A stretch of DNA of 64,000 nucleotides from Allobaculum sp. Allo2 (GCF_022701175.1 NZ_CP078088.1:2170001-2234000), one strand, 5' to 3'. Numbered from the stretch's first letter, positions 50,342 to 61,141 are shown. The notes: generated from the letters alone by a model not told the origin. Program-made: numbers and translations.

Positions 50342-50780
50342 AGGACCATGTGTAGACGGCATCGTTTTCCGGCTGAATCGAACTTACGCCCGTCTGGGCG
50401 TCTTCGCCGTTGATCTGCAGTTTCCACCAGGCACCCTTTTCGGCCTTTTCCCCATCGACTTCGGTCACAAAAAGGCCGTACTGACTTTGTTCGCCCGCAA
50501 TCCATCCCTGCTCGAGAAGCGCGTCGGCCAGATTGGAGGCATTCGTAGTGAGCTGAATCTGCTTGCCTGTCCCATCCTGATGCATCACATGCATGGTAAA
50601 AGTAACCGTCTCATTGACCGGGGCATTACTTGAAAGGGAGGTACTCGAACTTTCCTGCAGGGACGATGAACGAACCGCATACGAATCCGCAGCGGATTCT
50701 GCATGCGAACAGGCGCCCATAAGCAGCGAAGCACAAAGAAGAACACCCGCACCGTATGTGCGAAGGACAGATTTTTTCAT
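50331..50780 (-). CDS. DUF4430-domain lipoprotein
   Basis: 149 residues, intact. Lipobox LLMGACSHAE after a short signal sequence, a Ser-rich linker, then a DUF4430 domain (VTFTMHVMHQDGTGKQIQL, WWKLQINGEDAQTGVSSI). DUF4430 resembles the C-terminal domain of transcobalamin-type proteins. A surface substrate-capture role next to the ECF S component is inferred. GAAGG lies 11 bases before the start. Confidence 0.85.
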   Translation of the reverse strand: MKKSVLRTYGAGVLLCASLLMGACSHAESAADSYAVRSSSLQESSSTSLSSNAPVNETVTFTMHVMHQDGTGKQIQLTTNASNLADALLEQGWIAGEQSQYGLFVTEVDGEKAEKGAWWKLQINGEDAQTGVSSIQPENDAVYTWSYEQ

Positions 50781-50897
50781 AACGAAGATTCCTTTCCAAA
50801 GACACGGCTTTCCAGAACAAATTCACTCTCTTCTGCAGACATCGTCTGCAGATTTTCGTACGCCGTCGGCTTCTACAAGAGTTAGCCTGTTTAAACC

Positions 50898-51589
50898 ATG
50901 CTCATTATAATGGAATTCATGAAATGGACGGAAAATTTGAAGCAGACGGCCCTGCGCTATTGTCACGTACCCAAAGCGGCCGTTTCGCGCTATGAACCGC
51001 TGCTAGAAGAGCTGCGGCATCCGCTGCAGGAAAATACGCATTTTCGCTTTATCTTTCGCGTTTTTGATCTCGAACGCAATGGAGATTCGATCTCTGTAGA
51101 TCAGGGGCGAATCGTCCTGAGCGGCCGTATGGCTCAGAGTCTGCTTGCACACTGCGAGAAAGTTCTGATTCTCGGGGCAACGCTTTCTGGCGATTTTGAC
51201 CGGCAGCTTTCTCAATTTGAAGTACAGAACAGTGCGAAAGCTCTGGTTTTGACGCACTTGGAAGCGCTTTGATCGACGAAGAACTCGACGCCTGCACAAA
51301 AGAGCTGCAGCAGAAGCTTCCTGGCTGGTATTTCAGCGATCGCTTTTCGTGCGGATACGGCGATCTGCCGCTTTCTTTACAAAGCGATCTGGCTGAACTC
51401 TTAAAGCTTGCACAGACGATTGGCGTACACGTTCTGCCTTCCCGCATGATGGTTCCGACCAAATCCGTTACCGCATTCATCGGGCTGAGCCGCACGCCCC
51501 TTCCTGCAAAAATCCGCGGCTGCGCGTACTGCCCGCTTCGCCCAGACTGCAAATATCTTAAAGGAGGACTTCGCTGCTATGAAAACTGA
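50898..51589 (+). CDS. Free-standing methionine synthase activation domain protein
   Basis: About 230 residues. Similar to the C-terminal reactivation domain of MetH: RFSCGYGDLPLSLQSDLAEL and GVHVLPSRMMVPTKSVTAFIGLS, then a four-Cys tail (GCAYCPLRPDCKY). In long MetH enzymes this domain binds AdoMet to reactivate oxidised B12; here it is a separate gene ahead of a short metH. A break near 51270 joins HLEAL to DEELDACTKEL. Start choice is uncertain: ATGs at 50898, 50910 and 50919 are all possible and a TATAAT at 50906-50911 lies within this span. The stop overlaps metH by 11 bases. Confidence 0.85.
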
Positions 51590-54135
51590 AACGACATCTC
51601 CCGATTACCAAAATACAGACACTTCCAATCGCTTTCTGACTCTGTTTGAACCGGACCGACTGATCGTATTGGACGGTGCCATGGGAACAATGATCCAGAA
51701 AGCCGGGCTGCCTTTGCTTCGTCATCCCGAGCGAAACAACGTTCTGTTCCCCGAAGTGATTGAAGGCATTCACCGCCAGTATATCGAAGCCGGCGCGAAT
51801 GTGATTTACGCCAATACGTTTGGCGCTTCTCCGGATCGATTCCAGGACGAACCGGAATCGTATGAAGTCATCATTCAGCAGTCCGTGGCGCTCGCCCGAA
51901 ATGCCGCTGCAGGAACCTCCTCCAAAGTCGCGCTCGATCTTGGTCCGCTTGGCATTTTGATGGAACCGATGGGCAGCGTCACCTTTGACGAAGCCTATGC
52001 GCAGTTTACGGCGATGGTCAAAGCCGGCGCAAGTGCCGGCGCGGATCTGATTGTCATTGAAACGATGAGCGATTTAGCCGAAGCCAGAGCTGCCCTGCTG
52101 GCCGCAAAAGAAAACAGTTCGCTGCCCGTTGCGGTCACGATGACGTTTGAACAGAGCGGCCGGACCTTTTCCGGCACCAGCATCGAATGTGCCGCCATTA
52201 CCCTGCAGTCCCTGGGCGCGGATGCGATCGGTCTGAACTGTTCCCTCGGTCCGGATCAGCTGGTCGATCTGGTCAAGAGGCTTCATGACGTGACCAGCCT
52301 GCCCATTTTGTGCAAGCCCAATGCCGGTCTGCCCGATCCGATCAGCGGACACTACCATCTTTCGGACGAAGACTTTGTTCGCTTTGTCCGAAAAATCGTC
52401 GAAGCCGGTGCGGTAGCCATCGGCGGCTGCTGTGGGACGACCCCAGCACCATTTCCCGGCTTTCAAAAGCCTTGAAAAACCACCCGCTGCGGCCAGCCGG
52501 AAAGCGGCTGGACGCCATCTGTTCGGATCGTCTGTTCACTTTGTGTGACGGGATTCAGGTCGTTGGCGAGCGCATTAACCCGACGGGGAAAAAGCGCATG
52601 CAGAAGGCGCTGAGCGAGGAAGATTTTGATTTCATCGCCCGCCTCGCCATTGAACAGAAAGAAGCCGGCGCAAACATTCTGGATGTGAATGTCGGCGCGC
52701 CGGATGTGGACGAAGTTCGCCTGATGCCGCTGGTCATTCGTACGATTCAAAGCGTCTGCGATCTGCCCCTGCTTCTGGACTCTTCCAATCCGAAAGCGCT
52801 TGAAGCCGGACTGCGCCAGGCGTCGGGCCGATGCGCCGTCAATTCGGTAAACGGTTCGCAAAAAGCATGGATTCCATTTTCCCGCTCGCCCAGAAATACG
52901 GCACGCCAGTCGTTGCCCTCTGTCTGGATGATGCCGGAATTCCCGACAGTACAAAAGGCCGTCTGGAAATTGCCCGTCGCCTGGAACAGGAAGCCGCCAA
53001 ATACGGCATTGCCCACGGCGATCTGTGGTTTGACGCGCTGACGCTGACCGTCAGCGCTCAGCAGGATCAGGCACAATGCAGTCTGGAAACAATCGAAAAA
53101 CTGAACAAAGAACCCGATACGCGAACGATCCTTGGTGTTTCCAACATTTCCTTCGGTCTTCCCTGCCGGCCGATTCTGACCCAGGCATTTTTGAGCGCCG
53201 CGCTGCAGTGCGGTCTGAACTTTGCGATCATCAACCCGTCTCTGGAACCGCTGATGGATACGATTGCGGCGTTCAAAGTCCTTCGCCAGATCGATGACGG
53301 CTGCCGCGGCTACATCGAACGATTTGCGCAAAGGCAGTTTCTCGAAACGCAGAAACCGGCAGCGACATCCGCTGCGGCGTCGATTCAAACTTCGAGCCCA
53401 GTAAATCCGTCGGCCGAATCCGCTTTGACAAGCGGCGCGAATGCTGCACCGCTGTCTGGCGGCTGTGATTCCCGCGCCCGTCTGATGGATGCCATTTATA
53501 AAGGTCTTTCCGGCGAGGCAGCCGAGGCCGCTAAAGACCTTCTGCGCGAAGGCGAAGACGAAATCGAACTCACGTCTGAACTGCTCATTCCGTGTCTCGA
53601 TCGCGTCGGTACGGATTATGAAAAAGGCGTTCTGTATCTGCCTTCCCTGCTCCAGTCAGCCAGCGCGGCGCAGGCGGTTTTTGAAGTGATCGCCCAGTCG
53701 CTCGAAGCGTCCGGCAAAAACCGGGAATCGCGCGGTGAAATCGTTCTGGCTACCGTGCAGGGCGATATCCATGACATTGGAAAGAACATCGTCAAGACGC
53801 TGCTGGAAAACTATGGCTTTACCGTCATCGATCTGGGCCGCGATGTCTCCCCGCAAGCCGTATTGGATGCGGTCGTTTCACGAAACATTCGTCTGGTCGG
53901 TCTTTCCGCTTTGATGACGACTACGCTCAAAGCGATGGAAGAGACCATCGCCCTTCTTCACACGCTCGACAATCCGCCCAGAATCATGGTCGGCGGCGCG
54001 GTTCTGACCGAAGAAGCCGCGAAAAACATAAAGGCCGACTGGTACGCGCCCGATGCGAGAGCTTCGGTTCAGATTGCGGAAACCTTTTTGAAAAGGAAAA
54101 TCGAGAATCCGACAAAAGGAGACATCCGCACATGA
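51579..54135 (+). CDS. metH: Cobalamin-dependent methionine synthase lacking the activation domain
   Basis: About 850 residues. Order of domains: homocysteine-binding (LIVLDGAMGTMIQKAGL, NCSLGPDQLVDLV, GGCCGTTPAPF), methyl-folate binding (DGIQVVGERINPTGKKRM, NILDVNVGAPDVDE), B12 cap (KDLLREGEDEIELTSELL) and B12-binding domain with the lower-ligand His in QGDIHDIGKNIVKTLLENYG, and TVIDLGRDVSP. The enzyme transfers a methyl group from methyl-THF via B12 to homocysteine. Breaks near 52445 and about 52880. No C-terminal reactivation domain: it is encoded just upstream. Stop and next start overlap (ATGA). Confidence 0.96.
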
Positions 54136-55935
54136 CTGATCCCCAGCCTTCAAAATTCGCGAAAGACGTTGTCTATCCCGTGCTGTTTGACGGCGCCTAC
54201 GGGACGTACTATGCTGCGAAAACGCACAATCCCACCGATCAGGTCGATCAGGCACTTCTGGGCGATCCTGCCTGCATCGAAGCCATTCACCTTGAATACC
54301 TGCAGGGTGGCGCCAGCGCGATCAAGACGTGTACCTTTTCCGTTCCTGGCCTGTATACCCAAAATCCCGATCTGACGGCGCATCTGATTCATCAGGCTGT
54401 ACAGACCGCAAACGCGGCGATCGAAAAATCCGGACGCAGCGATGTTTTGCTGTTCGCGGATCTTGGTCCGGTTTCGAAACAGGAAAATCCTCGTCTGGTG
54501 TTTGAACCGCTTGCCCGTCTCTTTCTGGACGAGGGGTAACGAACTTTCTGCTGGAAACCCAGCCGGATTTTCGCGAGATGGAAGACATTTCGCAAGCGAT
54601 TCGCGATCTCTGTCCGGCTTCACGCATTGCGATCAGTTTTGCGGCTGGTCCGGACGGACTCAGTCCGAACGGCTGTTCCGCAAGGATGCTTCTGGAAAAA
54701 GCCGATCAGGCACCCGCCATCGACTGGATTGGTCTGAACTGTCTTTGCGGACCGTCTCACATGCTTCGGCTGCTGCAGGATCTGCCGGACTATTCCAAGC
54801 CGATGCTCGTCATGCCCAATGCCGGCTATCCGTTTGTGACCAGCCGACGCACCATTTACAGCGGAACGCCGGACTATTTTGCCCGGACCATGCAGGCGAT
54901 GCAGGAAGAAGGAGCTCGGATTCTTGGCGGATGCTGCGGAACGACCCCAGACCACATTGCGGCACTCAAAGCCGTGCTCGATGCGGACTGCGCCCTCCAG
55001 AAAACGGATTCTGCGGCCAAATCGCCGGAAGATTCGAGAGGATCGGTGCAGCGCCGCCGGCATCCCGACCGGCTGGATCTCAATTTGCGAAACGGACGCA
55101 AATCGATTCTGGTCGAACTCGATCCGCCCACCAACGATCATATCGTCCCGTTTTTAGAAGATACGGTTCGCCTGAAACAGGCGGGCATCGACATGCTTAC
55201 GATCGCGGACAATCCGATTGGACGGCCGCGTGCGGACTCCTCCCTGCTCGCCTGCAAAATTCATCGCGAAACCGAACTGGACGTTCTTCCCCATATGACG
55301 TGCCGGGATCGCAACCTCAACGCCATCAAAGCTCTGCTTCTGGGGCTTTCGATGGAAGACGTGCATCAGGTGCTTCTCGTCACTGGCGATCCGCTGCCCA
55401 GAGAAAGCCGGGATGAAGTCAAAGCGGTGTTCTCGTTCAATTCCCGTACGCTCGCTTCGTATGTCCAGACACTCGAAGACGAAGGGCTCTGCCAGCCGTT
55501 TCATAAACTGGCCGCGCTCGATCTGAACGCCCGAAATTTTGACGTCCAGCTCGGCATCGCCAAAGAAAAGGAAGCTGACGGCATTGAAGGCTTTCTGACA
55601 CAGCCCATCTTTTCCCGTCGGGCCATTGAAAATCTTCAAACCGCCCGCGCACAGCTTCATGGCACGATTTACGCCGGGCTGATGCCGATCGTCAGCCATC
55701 GCAATGCCCTCTTTTGAAAAACGAAATTACCGGCATGGATATTCCCGATGAGCTGGCCGCTTTATATGAAAATAAGGACCGGGAGGAATGCGAAGCCATT
55801 TCTCTGCGCGTCTGCCAGGATTTAGCCCGACAGGCGGCCAAATTCTGCGACGGGTTTTATCTGATGACGCCCTTTCGACGCGTCTCGCTGATCCTCTCGC
55901 TCATTGAAGCGCTCGAACCGCTGCTTACAGAATAA
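54132..55935 (+). CDS. Bifunctional homocysteine S-methyltransferase / methylenetetrahydrofolate reductase
   Basis: About 600 residues after repair, with the order of B. subtilis YitJ. The N-terminal part resembles the homocysteine methyltransferase domain (LFDGAYGTYYAAKT, NCLCGPSHMLRLL, and the zinc motif ILGGCCGTTPDHIAAL). The C-terminal part is a MetF-type reductase (VELDPPTNDHIVPF, DMLTIADNPIGRPRADSSL, LPHMTCRDRNLNAIKALLLG, VTGDPLPRE). Breaks are near 54538 and near 55715. The reductase supplies methyl-THF to MetH; the first domain may use other methyl donors. Confidence 0.92.
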
Positions 55936-56006
55936 ACAGCAGGAAAGCCCTCAGGCGTATGTTGGAGAACCGACAGAACGCCTGCAGAACTTTCCTGCTG
56001 TTTTTG
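55935..56006 (+). terminator. Terminator of the methionine operon
   Basis: AACAGCAGGAAAG pairs with CTTTCCTGCTGTT around an inner CAGGCGT/ACGCCTG stem and TTTTTGG follows. It begins at the stop codon of the preceding gene. Confidence 0.9.
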
Positions 56007-56229
56007 GATTGCGCCAGATTCCTGATTCTTGCGTTTTTCTTCTTTTTCCTGCTCGCTGCTAAAGTTTTTGCGGCTTCTCTGGAACAAGAGCCCTTTTTGC
56101 TCCTTTTCGAAGCCGTCCGATATCTTTTTTGTCCTTTTTTCAAAGAAATAATCGAAAAAGAAAAATATCCAAATTTATGCAAGGATTCTCTCATCTTAAT
56201 CGTGTTTGAAGTAAAGGAGGTTCTCTTGT

Positions 56230-57074
56230 ATGAAACCTGTTCAATCTGTTCTCACACTCTGTCTGCTTTCCCTTGTGCCCATCGGCTGCGCTTCGCCGTC
56301 TTCTCCGTCTTCAGCCGCAAAGAGCGACGGCTCGTCCATGAGCGCTTCGCAAAGCCAGACGACAGCCAAAAAGGAAAGCACGAAAAAGATGCAAAGAAAA
56401 ACTCGAAGAACGACGCTTCCGATCAAAAGAAAAACGACAGCGCGTCTTCAGCTCCTTCCGTACAGGAAGCGAGCAAACAGCCCGCTGCGGATCCGGTCGC
56501 TGACTACGACGTCGACACCGTTCTGGCTCAGGGCGCTTCGCTGATCGGTCAGCGCATCTCGGTCATCGGCAATCTGCCGCAGGCGGCGATGCCGGATGGA
56601 AACGGCGGCTACGCCACATACATCCTGTCCGATAACGGCAGCGCTCTGCGATTTACGGGCTGCGTGAACTTCGGTTCCTGCAAAGCACGACTTACCGGAA
56701 CGCTGCAGGCACTCAACGGCGAGTACGTCCTCAATGCCGATTCGGCCGAACAGCTTTCGGCTTCCGGCGTGAATGCGCTCCCGTATTCGGCACCCGTAGA
56801 AGAAAATACGAATACGGTATATGATGTCGAGACGGTTCTCGCCAACGCGCCTTCGCTGCTCGATCAGTACATCGAAGTGAGCGGCAATCTTGGCCAGAAC
56901 GCCCCGCGTGACGAGCAGGGACGTCCGATTCTCTGGCTGACCTCCAATTCCAGAAGCCAGCTCCGTTTTGACGGAAACATCCCCATCGGCGGCTGCCCCG
57001 CCATTCTTGGCGGAACACTGACCCAGGACGACCGCGGGTATGTTCTGCAGCTCGAAAGCTATCAGACCATCTAG
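56230..57074 (+). CDS. Lipoprotein with duplicated OB-like domain
   Basis: About 280 residues. Signal with lipobox SLVPIGCASP, a Ser/Lys/Asp-rich linker, then two copies of the same ~90-residue domain: DYDVDTVLAQGASLIGQRIS...SVIGNLPQ and VYDVETVLANAPSLLDQYIE...VSGNLGQ, each ending in a C-containing strand (GSCKARLTG, GGCPAILGG). The repeat suggests an OB-like fold; no family was recognised. One break near 56385-56395 at an A run in the linker. GGAGG lies nine bases before the ATG. The sigma and anti-sigma genes follow after 35 bases, so it is probably part of that operon. Confidence 0.7.
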
Positions 57075-57109
57075 AATTCTCTGGCCGCCCATTTTAGACA
57101 GGAGTACGT

Positions 57110-57637
57110 ATGCACGATCAACCGCCCAGGCAGGCGAAACTGAAAACCGATGAAGAAATTGAGTCTGCAGTAGAAGAGTGCGGCGATGGCATGTATCGTC
57201 TGGCGCTGAGCTACTGCGATTGTGCCCAGGCGCAGGATATTGTGCAGGAAGCCTTCCTTCGCTATATGCGCTCGGATCAGGCGTTTCACGATGGAGACCA
57301 CCGCAAAGCGTGGCTGTACCGGGTGGTGATCAATCTGTGCAAGGACTACCATCGCAGCTGGTGGCAGAAGATGCGCACCGACTATCCGCGAAACGATCCG
57401 GCACCCGCTAATGAAGAAAACAATGAAATTCTCGATCTGGTCCGCTCGCTTCCATCCAAAGAAGCAAGTGTCCTCTACCTTCACTATTACGAATCCCTTT
57501 CTGCCGATCAGATCGCGCAGATTCTGAACTGCCGCCCGGGAACGGTCTATTCCCTGCTCTCCCGCGGTCGAGGGCATTTAAAAGTCATCCTGTCCAGGGA
57601 GCATGGAAAGGAGGATTTGCATGACAGAAGAAGATAA
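57110..57637 (+). CDS. ECF-type RNA polymerase sigma factor
   Basis: 175 residues, intact. Region 2 (GMYRLALSYCDCAQAQDIVQ, AFLRYMRSD, HRKAWLYRVVINLCKDYHRS) and region 4 (LPSKEASVLYLHYYESLSAD, QIAQILNCRPGTVYSLLSRG) are clear; region 3 is absent, as in extracytoplasmic-function sigma factors. The start GAGTACGT precedes the ATG at 57110. The stop overlaps the anti-sigma gene by 17 bases, typical of a sigma/anti-sigma pair. Confidence 0.93.
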   Translation: MHDQPPRQAKLKTDEEIESAVEECGDGMYRLALSYCDCAQAQDIVQEAFLRYMRSDQAFHDGDHRKAWLYRVVINLCKDYHRSWWQKMRTDYPRNDPAPANEENNEILDLVRSLPSKEASVLYLHYYESLSADQIAQILNCRPGTVYSLLSRGRGHLKVILSREHGKEDLHDRRR

Positions 57638-58795
57638 GTATCTGGAAGAATATCGCAGCACGATGAAAAAGGCCGTTCTCTCTTCTAAACAGAAGCAGGA
57701 CCTGATTTCTGCAATGAAGGAAGAGCAGACCAGAATAAGGGAAGCCAGACGCAGGAACGCGAAAATCAAAAACGCCCGTCCTTCTTTAATCGAACCTGGA
57801 AGCCGGTACTGGCTTCGGGACTGGCTCTGGCTATGATTCTTCTGCTTACCTTGACTTCCTTTCCCAACTCGAATCGATGGGTACTGCCCACTCCATCCGC
57901 CAGTCCCAATCCGGACGTTCGCACAGCCGATCTGACGCCGCTGCCCAATCCCGCTTCCGGTGAAACTCCCGTTCTGAATGCGGGCGGTCTGGGCACGGCT
58001 GGATGGTACGAACAGACCGTAAATCCAGCCGCCAGCGAGGCATGGCCAGAAACGCTTCCGGTGTATCGCTGGCATGAGGCCATAGAGCAGCGGCGCCTGA
58101 ACCCAGACGATCAGGAAAGCATGCTCGAAAAGCTGGAACCCTTTGCCAAAGCGCTGCAGATCGACGCGCAATGGACAATTGGCGATATCGATCCGTATTT
58201 GATGAATTCCTCCATCTGGGCTGATACGCCCTGGGGACGTCTGGATCTGGTGGGCAGCGATCAGGGAGAACTGTTCGTCAACGGAGCGATTTCCTTCTCG
58301 GCGTCATCCCTCGACGAAGCAAAAGCCCAGATCGAACAGATCGTTCAAAGCTATTCCGCTCTTTTCCCAATCGAAAATCCGGTCATTGAATCGATTCCCG
58401 TCCGTACGACGGAACCGCAGACGACGTACACCTTCATTGTGTATGCCAGAGAAAAAGCGGAAGGCGATCGGCTTTCCACAAGCGAAGCCCGACCCATTAC
58501 GATTTATGCAAACAAGGGAGGCGTACAGGCCATTGTCTACCCGCTCGATACCGCCGACTGGGAAGCGGACTATCCGGTTTTAAGTCTGGAGGAAGCCATT
58601 CGGGCATTTGAAACGCCCGCAGGCTATGAAGCGCCGCAAAGCGATCGCATCTGGCGGATCTGGAAAAGCGATGCAACGGGTACCTGGCTGATGCCGTACT
58701 ATCGTTTCTATGTAAAGAGCCAGACGTACGACGGCTATGAAGCCTTTGATCTTTGCGCGATTCAGCCCGAATATTTGAAACAGGCCGAAAAATGA
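57621..58795 (+). CDS. Membrane anti-sigma factor
   Basis: About 390 residues. A short cytoplasmic N-terminal domain (YLEEYRSTMKKAVLSSKQKQ) should bind the sigma factor; one membrane helix (VLASGLALAMILLLTL) follows, then a large outside domain with no clear family. A break near 57795 at a C/T run separates the first 72 residues from the rest. GGAGG is 8 bases before the ATG at 57621. The outer domain probably senses an envelope signal, releasing the sigma factor. Specific signal unknown. Confidence 0.82.
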
Positions 58796-58796
58796 C

Positions 58797-58854
58797 AAAA
58801 CGGTCCGGATGAACCTCTTCGAATTCGAAGACGGTTTTCCTCCGGACCGTTTTT
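58797..58854 (+). terminator. Terminator of the sigma operon
   Basis: AAAACGGTCCGGA pairs with TCCGGACCGTTTT; TTCTTTG follows. An inner CTTCGAATTCGAAG palindrome sits in the loop. Confidence 0.92.
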
Positions 58855-58939
58855 CTTTGTCCATGTCGGGTCAGCGCCTGCAGGATACAGGCAGACCGAC
58901 AAGGCATAAAAAGCTTCCTTGCGGAAGCGAATTTTCAAA

Positions 58940-59023
58940 TGGTGAGGTCGATGCGACTTGAACGCACACGAGCTAAGCTCACTACCCCTCAAAGTAGCGT
59001 GTCTGCCATTCCACCACGACCTC
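58940..59023 (-). tRNA. tRNA-Leu (anticodon GAG), one base apparently missing
   Basis: Class II tRNA on the minus strand: acceptor GAGGTCG/CGACCTC, D arm with AATGGCAGAC, long variable arm GAGC..GCTC, T arm GTGCG-TTCAAGT-CGCAT and CCA end. The anticodon loop TTGAGGG gives GAG. The anticodon stem CTACT/GGTAG closes only if the C run at 58985-58988 is one base longer. The missing base is probably a base-calling error, not a real defect. Confidence 0.85.
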
Positions 59024-59408
59024 AGGCTTGAATACTTTAACACAGTTCTTTGAACGTGTCAATTTCTTTGAAACTGACTGACGATTTGAAGGTTTTTTGA
59101 TCGCCGCGTTCATCGAACATGTGTAATCATACTCCTCCTGAAACGAAATGCAACCCTTTTTAAAAATTTATAAAATTTCCCAGATGCGGTGAATTGAAGG
59201 GTGAATTGAAGGCAGGATCAGAGAGAAACGAAGCCTCGAGATGAAAGCCAGGGACCAGCGAAGATGCGCATGTGCCGTTCGAAACGGTTCCGAAAGAAAA
59301 TGCCGGTCTCTCTTCTTCCCCGCTTTCAAACGGATGGCGAACACAGCGTTCTCTGCGCAAAAAAGTCCCCGAATTGCTTCAGGGACCAAATGTCTTGAAT
59401 GAACTGGA
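59024..59408. other. Intergenic region upstream of tRNA-Leu
   Basis: About 385 bases. It contains the tRNA-Leu promoter region, a 12-base tandem repeat (GGTGAATTGAAG twice, near 59190-59213) and the leucine-rich-repeat gene terminator. No gene recognised. Confidence 0.5.
59365..59386 (-). terminator. Terminator of the leucine-rich-repeat gene
   Basis: GTCCC(CGAA) pairs with (TTC)AGGGAC over a short loop, followed on the minus strand by six T residues, 23 bases past the stop. Confidence 0.85.
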
Positions 59409-60850
59409 TTACTCCGTAAATTTGTCGTAGAAGGCCATTTTCTCGAGTGCAGACGTATCCGCAATCGGGTTGTCTTCCAGACGCAGGGCCTGCAGCAGAG
59501 GCAGATCCTTGAGCGGGCTGACATCGCTGATGTAGTTGGCTTTCAGCGTCAGCTGGCGCAGGAACTTCAGGTTGGAAAGCGGTGAGAGATCGCGGATCAT
59601 GTTGTGATCGAGACGCAGATACGAAATGAACGTCAGATCGGCCAGCGGGCGCAGATCGGAGATGTTGTTGTTGTAAAGGTCGACATCGCACAGTTCGCTC
59701 AGACCTTCCAGCGGAGACAGGTCGGAAATATTGTTGTTTTCGAGCGAAAGGATTTTCAGATTGTGCATGTCTCGCAGGCACTCGATGCTGCGGATCTGGT
59801 TTCTTCCCACGTTCAGATCCACCAGTTCGGTATCGTCGCGCAGACAGTCGATGCTTGTGATGCGGTTGGTGAACAGATCGAGGACTTCGAGTTCCTTGGC
59901 TTTCGCGAGGAAATCGACATGATCGAGCAGACAGAACTCGGCATGGAGCACTTTGAGGTGTTCGACATTCGTAAATTCGTCGACGTGCTCGAGTTCGTTT
60001 TTGGACAGGTTGAGAACCTGGAGTTCCTTAATATGATTCAGCTCGCGCATATCCGTAAAGCCGGTCTGTTCCATGGAAAGCACGCGCAGATGTTTCAGCT
60101 TGGCCAGGAAAGAAAAGTCATTTGGATTGTTGTAGTCGAGGTTGAGAATTTCCAGCGACGGGAAATCCTTCAGCGGATCGTAGTCTTTCAAATACGGGTT
60201 ATTGGAAACATCGAGTTTCTTGAGGTGTTCCATCGCCGAGAGCGAAGAAATATCCGATACCAGGTTGGTGGACAGATTCAGTTCTTCAATGTGGCGAAGG
60301 AAAGACAGATCTTCAATATAGTAGCGGCGCATGCCCGACATATCGAGACGGACAAGTTCCGGAAGCATGCCCAGAACCGAATAGTTGAACGGTCCGTTTT
60401 CGGTATTGATCCGGATTTCCTTGAGGTGCTTGCAGCTTTCTACATAATCGAGCGAGTCGATTTTGGCTCGTCTCAGATTGAGGATTTCCAGGTTGATCAT
60501 GCTTCCAACCGCGGAAATATCCATAACGTACAGATTATTACGGGACAGGTTGAGTCGTTTGATCTGGTAATGGGCGTTAAGCGGTTCAATGTCACGCAGC
60601 CGGTTTCCGCACAGATTGACGTCCACCAGGCTCGACAGAGGACGAAGCGCTTCAATGCTCGTCAGTGCATTGTTGGACAGATTGATCTTTTCGAGATTTT
60701 CGGCATACTGCAGACCTTCGATCGTATCAATATCGCGATCGGAGGCGTCGAGCGAAATCAGTTCCTTAAGATCTTCTTTCTGCAGCGTCTCGGGGTTTTG
60801 TGGAGAGTGCCGGCAATCACTTCCGCTAAAGCTTCATTGCGAATAAACAT
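59409..60850 (-). CDS. Cytoplasmic leucine-rich-repeat protein
   Basis: 480 residues. About 20 repeats of the 22-residue internalin/SDS22 type (LKILSLENNNISDLSPLEGL, LVDLNVGRNQIRSIECLRD) from about residue 40 to the end. There is no signal peptide, membrane helix or sorting signal, so the protein should be inside the cell; repeats of this type normally bind other proteins. The N-terminal 30 residues (MFIRNEALAEVIAGTLHKNP) are not repeat-like. One break near 60795 at a G/C run. The start is at 60850, preceded by GGAGGG. Alone on its transcript. Partner unknown. Confidence 0.88.
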
Positions 60851-61078
60851 GTTTTTCCCTCCAATTCGATGGCTTGATTTCCTTTATTATACATGATCCA
60901 CCACACGGGATGATTTCAATCCGGGCGATTTAGCATTTCCCAGCAGCCGTACAGAAGACCCTTGCATTGCCCCTTTTCCAATCTTCTTTTCTGCGCAGAA
61001 AAACTGTTCCTGAAAGACTGGTTTTTCTTATTTCCCCGTTTTTACCCGTTCTGATTTTTCCGTCCTGAAACTGCAAAA

Positions 61079-61120
61079 AGCCATGAAACTTCGATCGTGT
61101 TTTCGACCGGTTCCATGGCT
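61079..61120 (-). terminator. Terminator of the endoglucanase gene
   Basis: AGCCATG pairs with CATGGCT, with an inner TCGATCG/CGA stem, followed on the minus strand by five T residues. Confidence 0.8.
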
Positions 61121-61141
61121 TCTGTATGTTTATTGTTTATT

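Noticed and set aside
50781..50897. Cobalamin riboswitch before metH
   Set aside because: The spacer is about 120 bases and no B12-box or matching hairpins were found.
55959..56229. N-terminal extension of the duplicated-domain lipoprotein frame
   Set aside because: It lies in the terminator and AT-rich leader; the ATG at 56230 has a strong ribosome site and a proper lipobox signal.
59604..60896. 430-codon frame opposite the leucine-rich-repeat gene
   Set aside because: Repeat periodicity of the true gene produces a long open shadow; no motif supports it.
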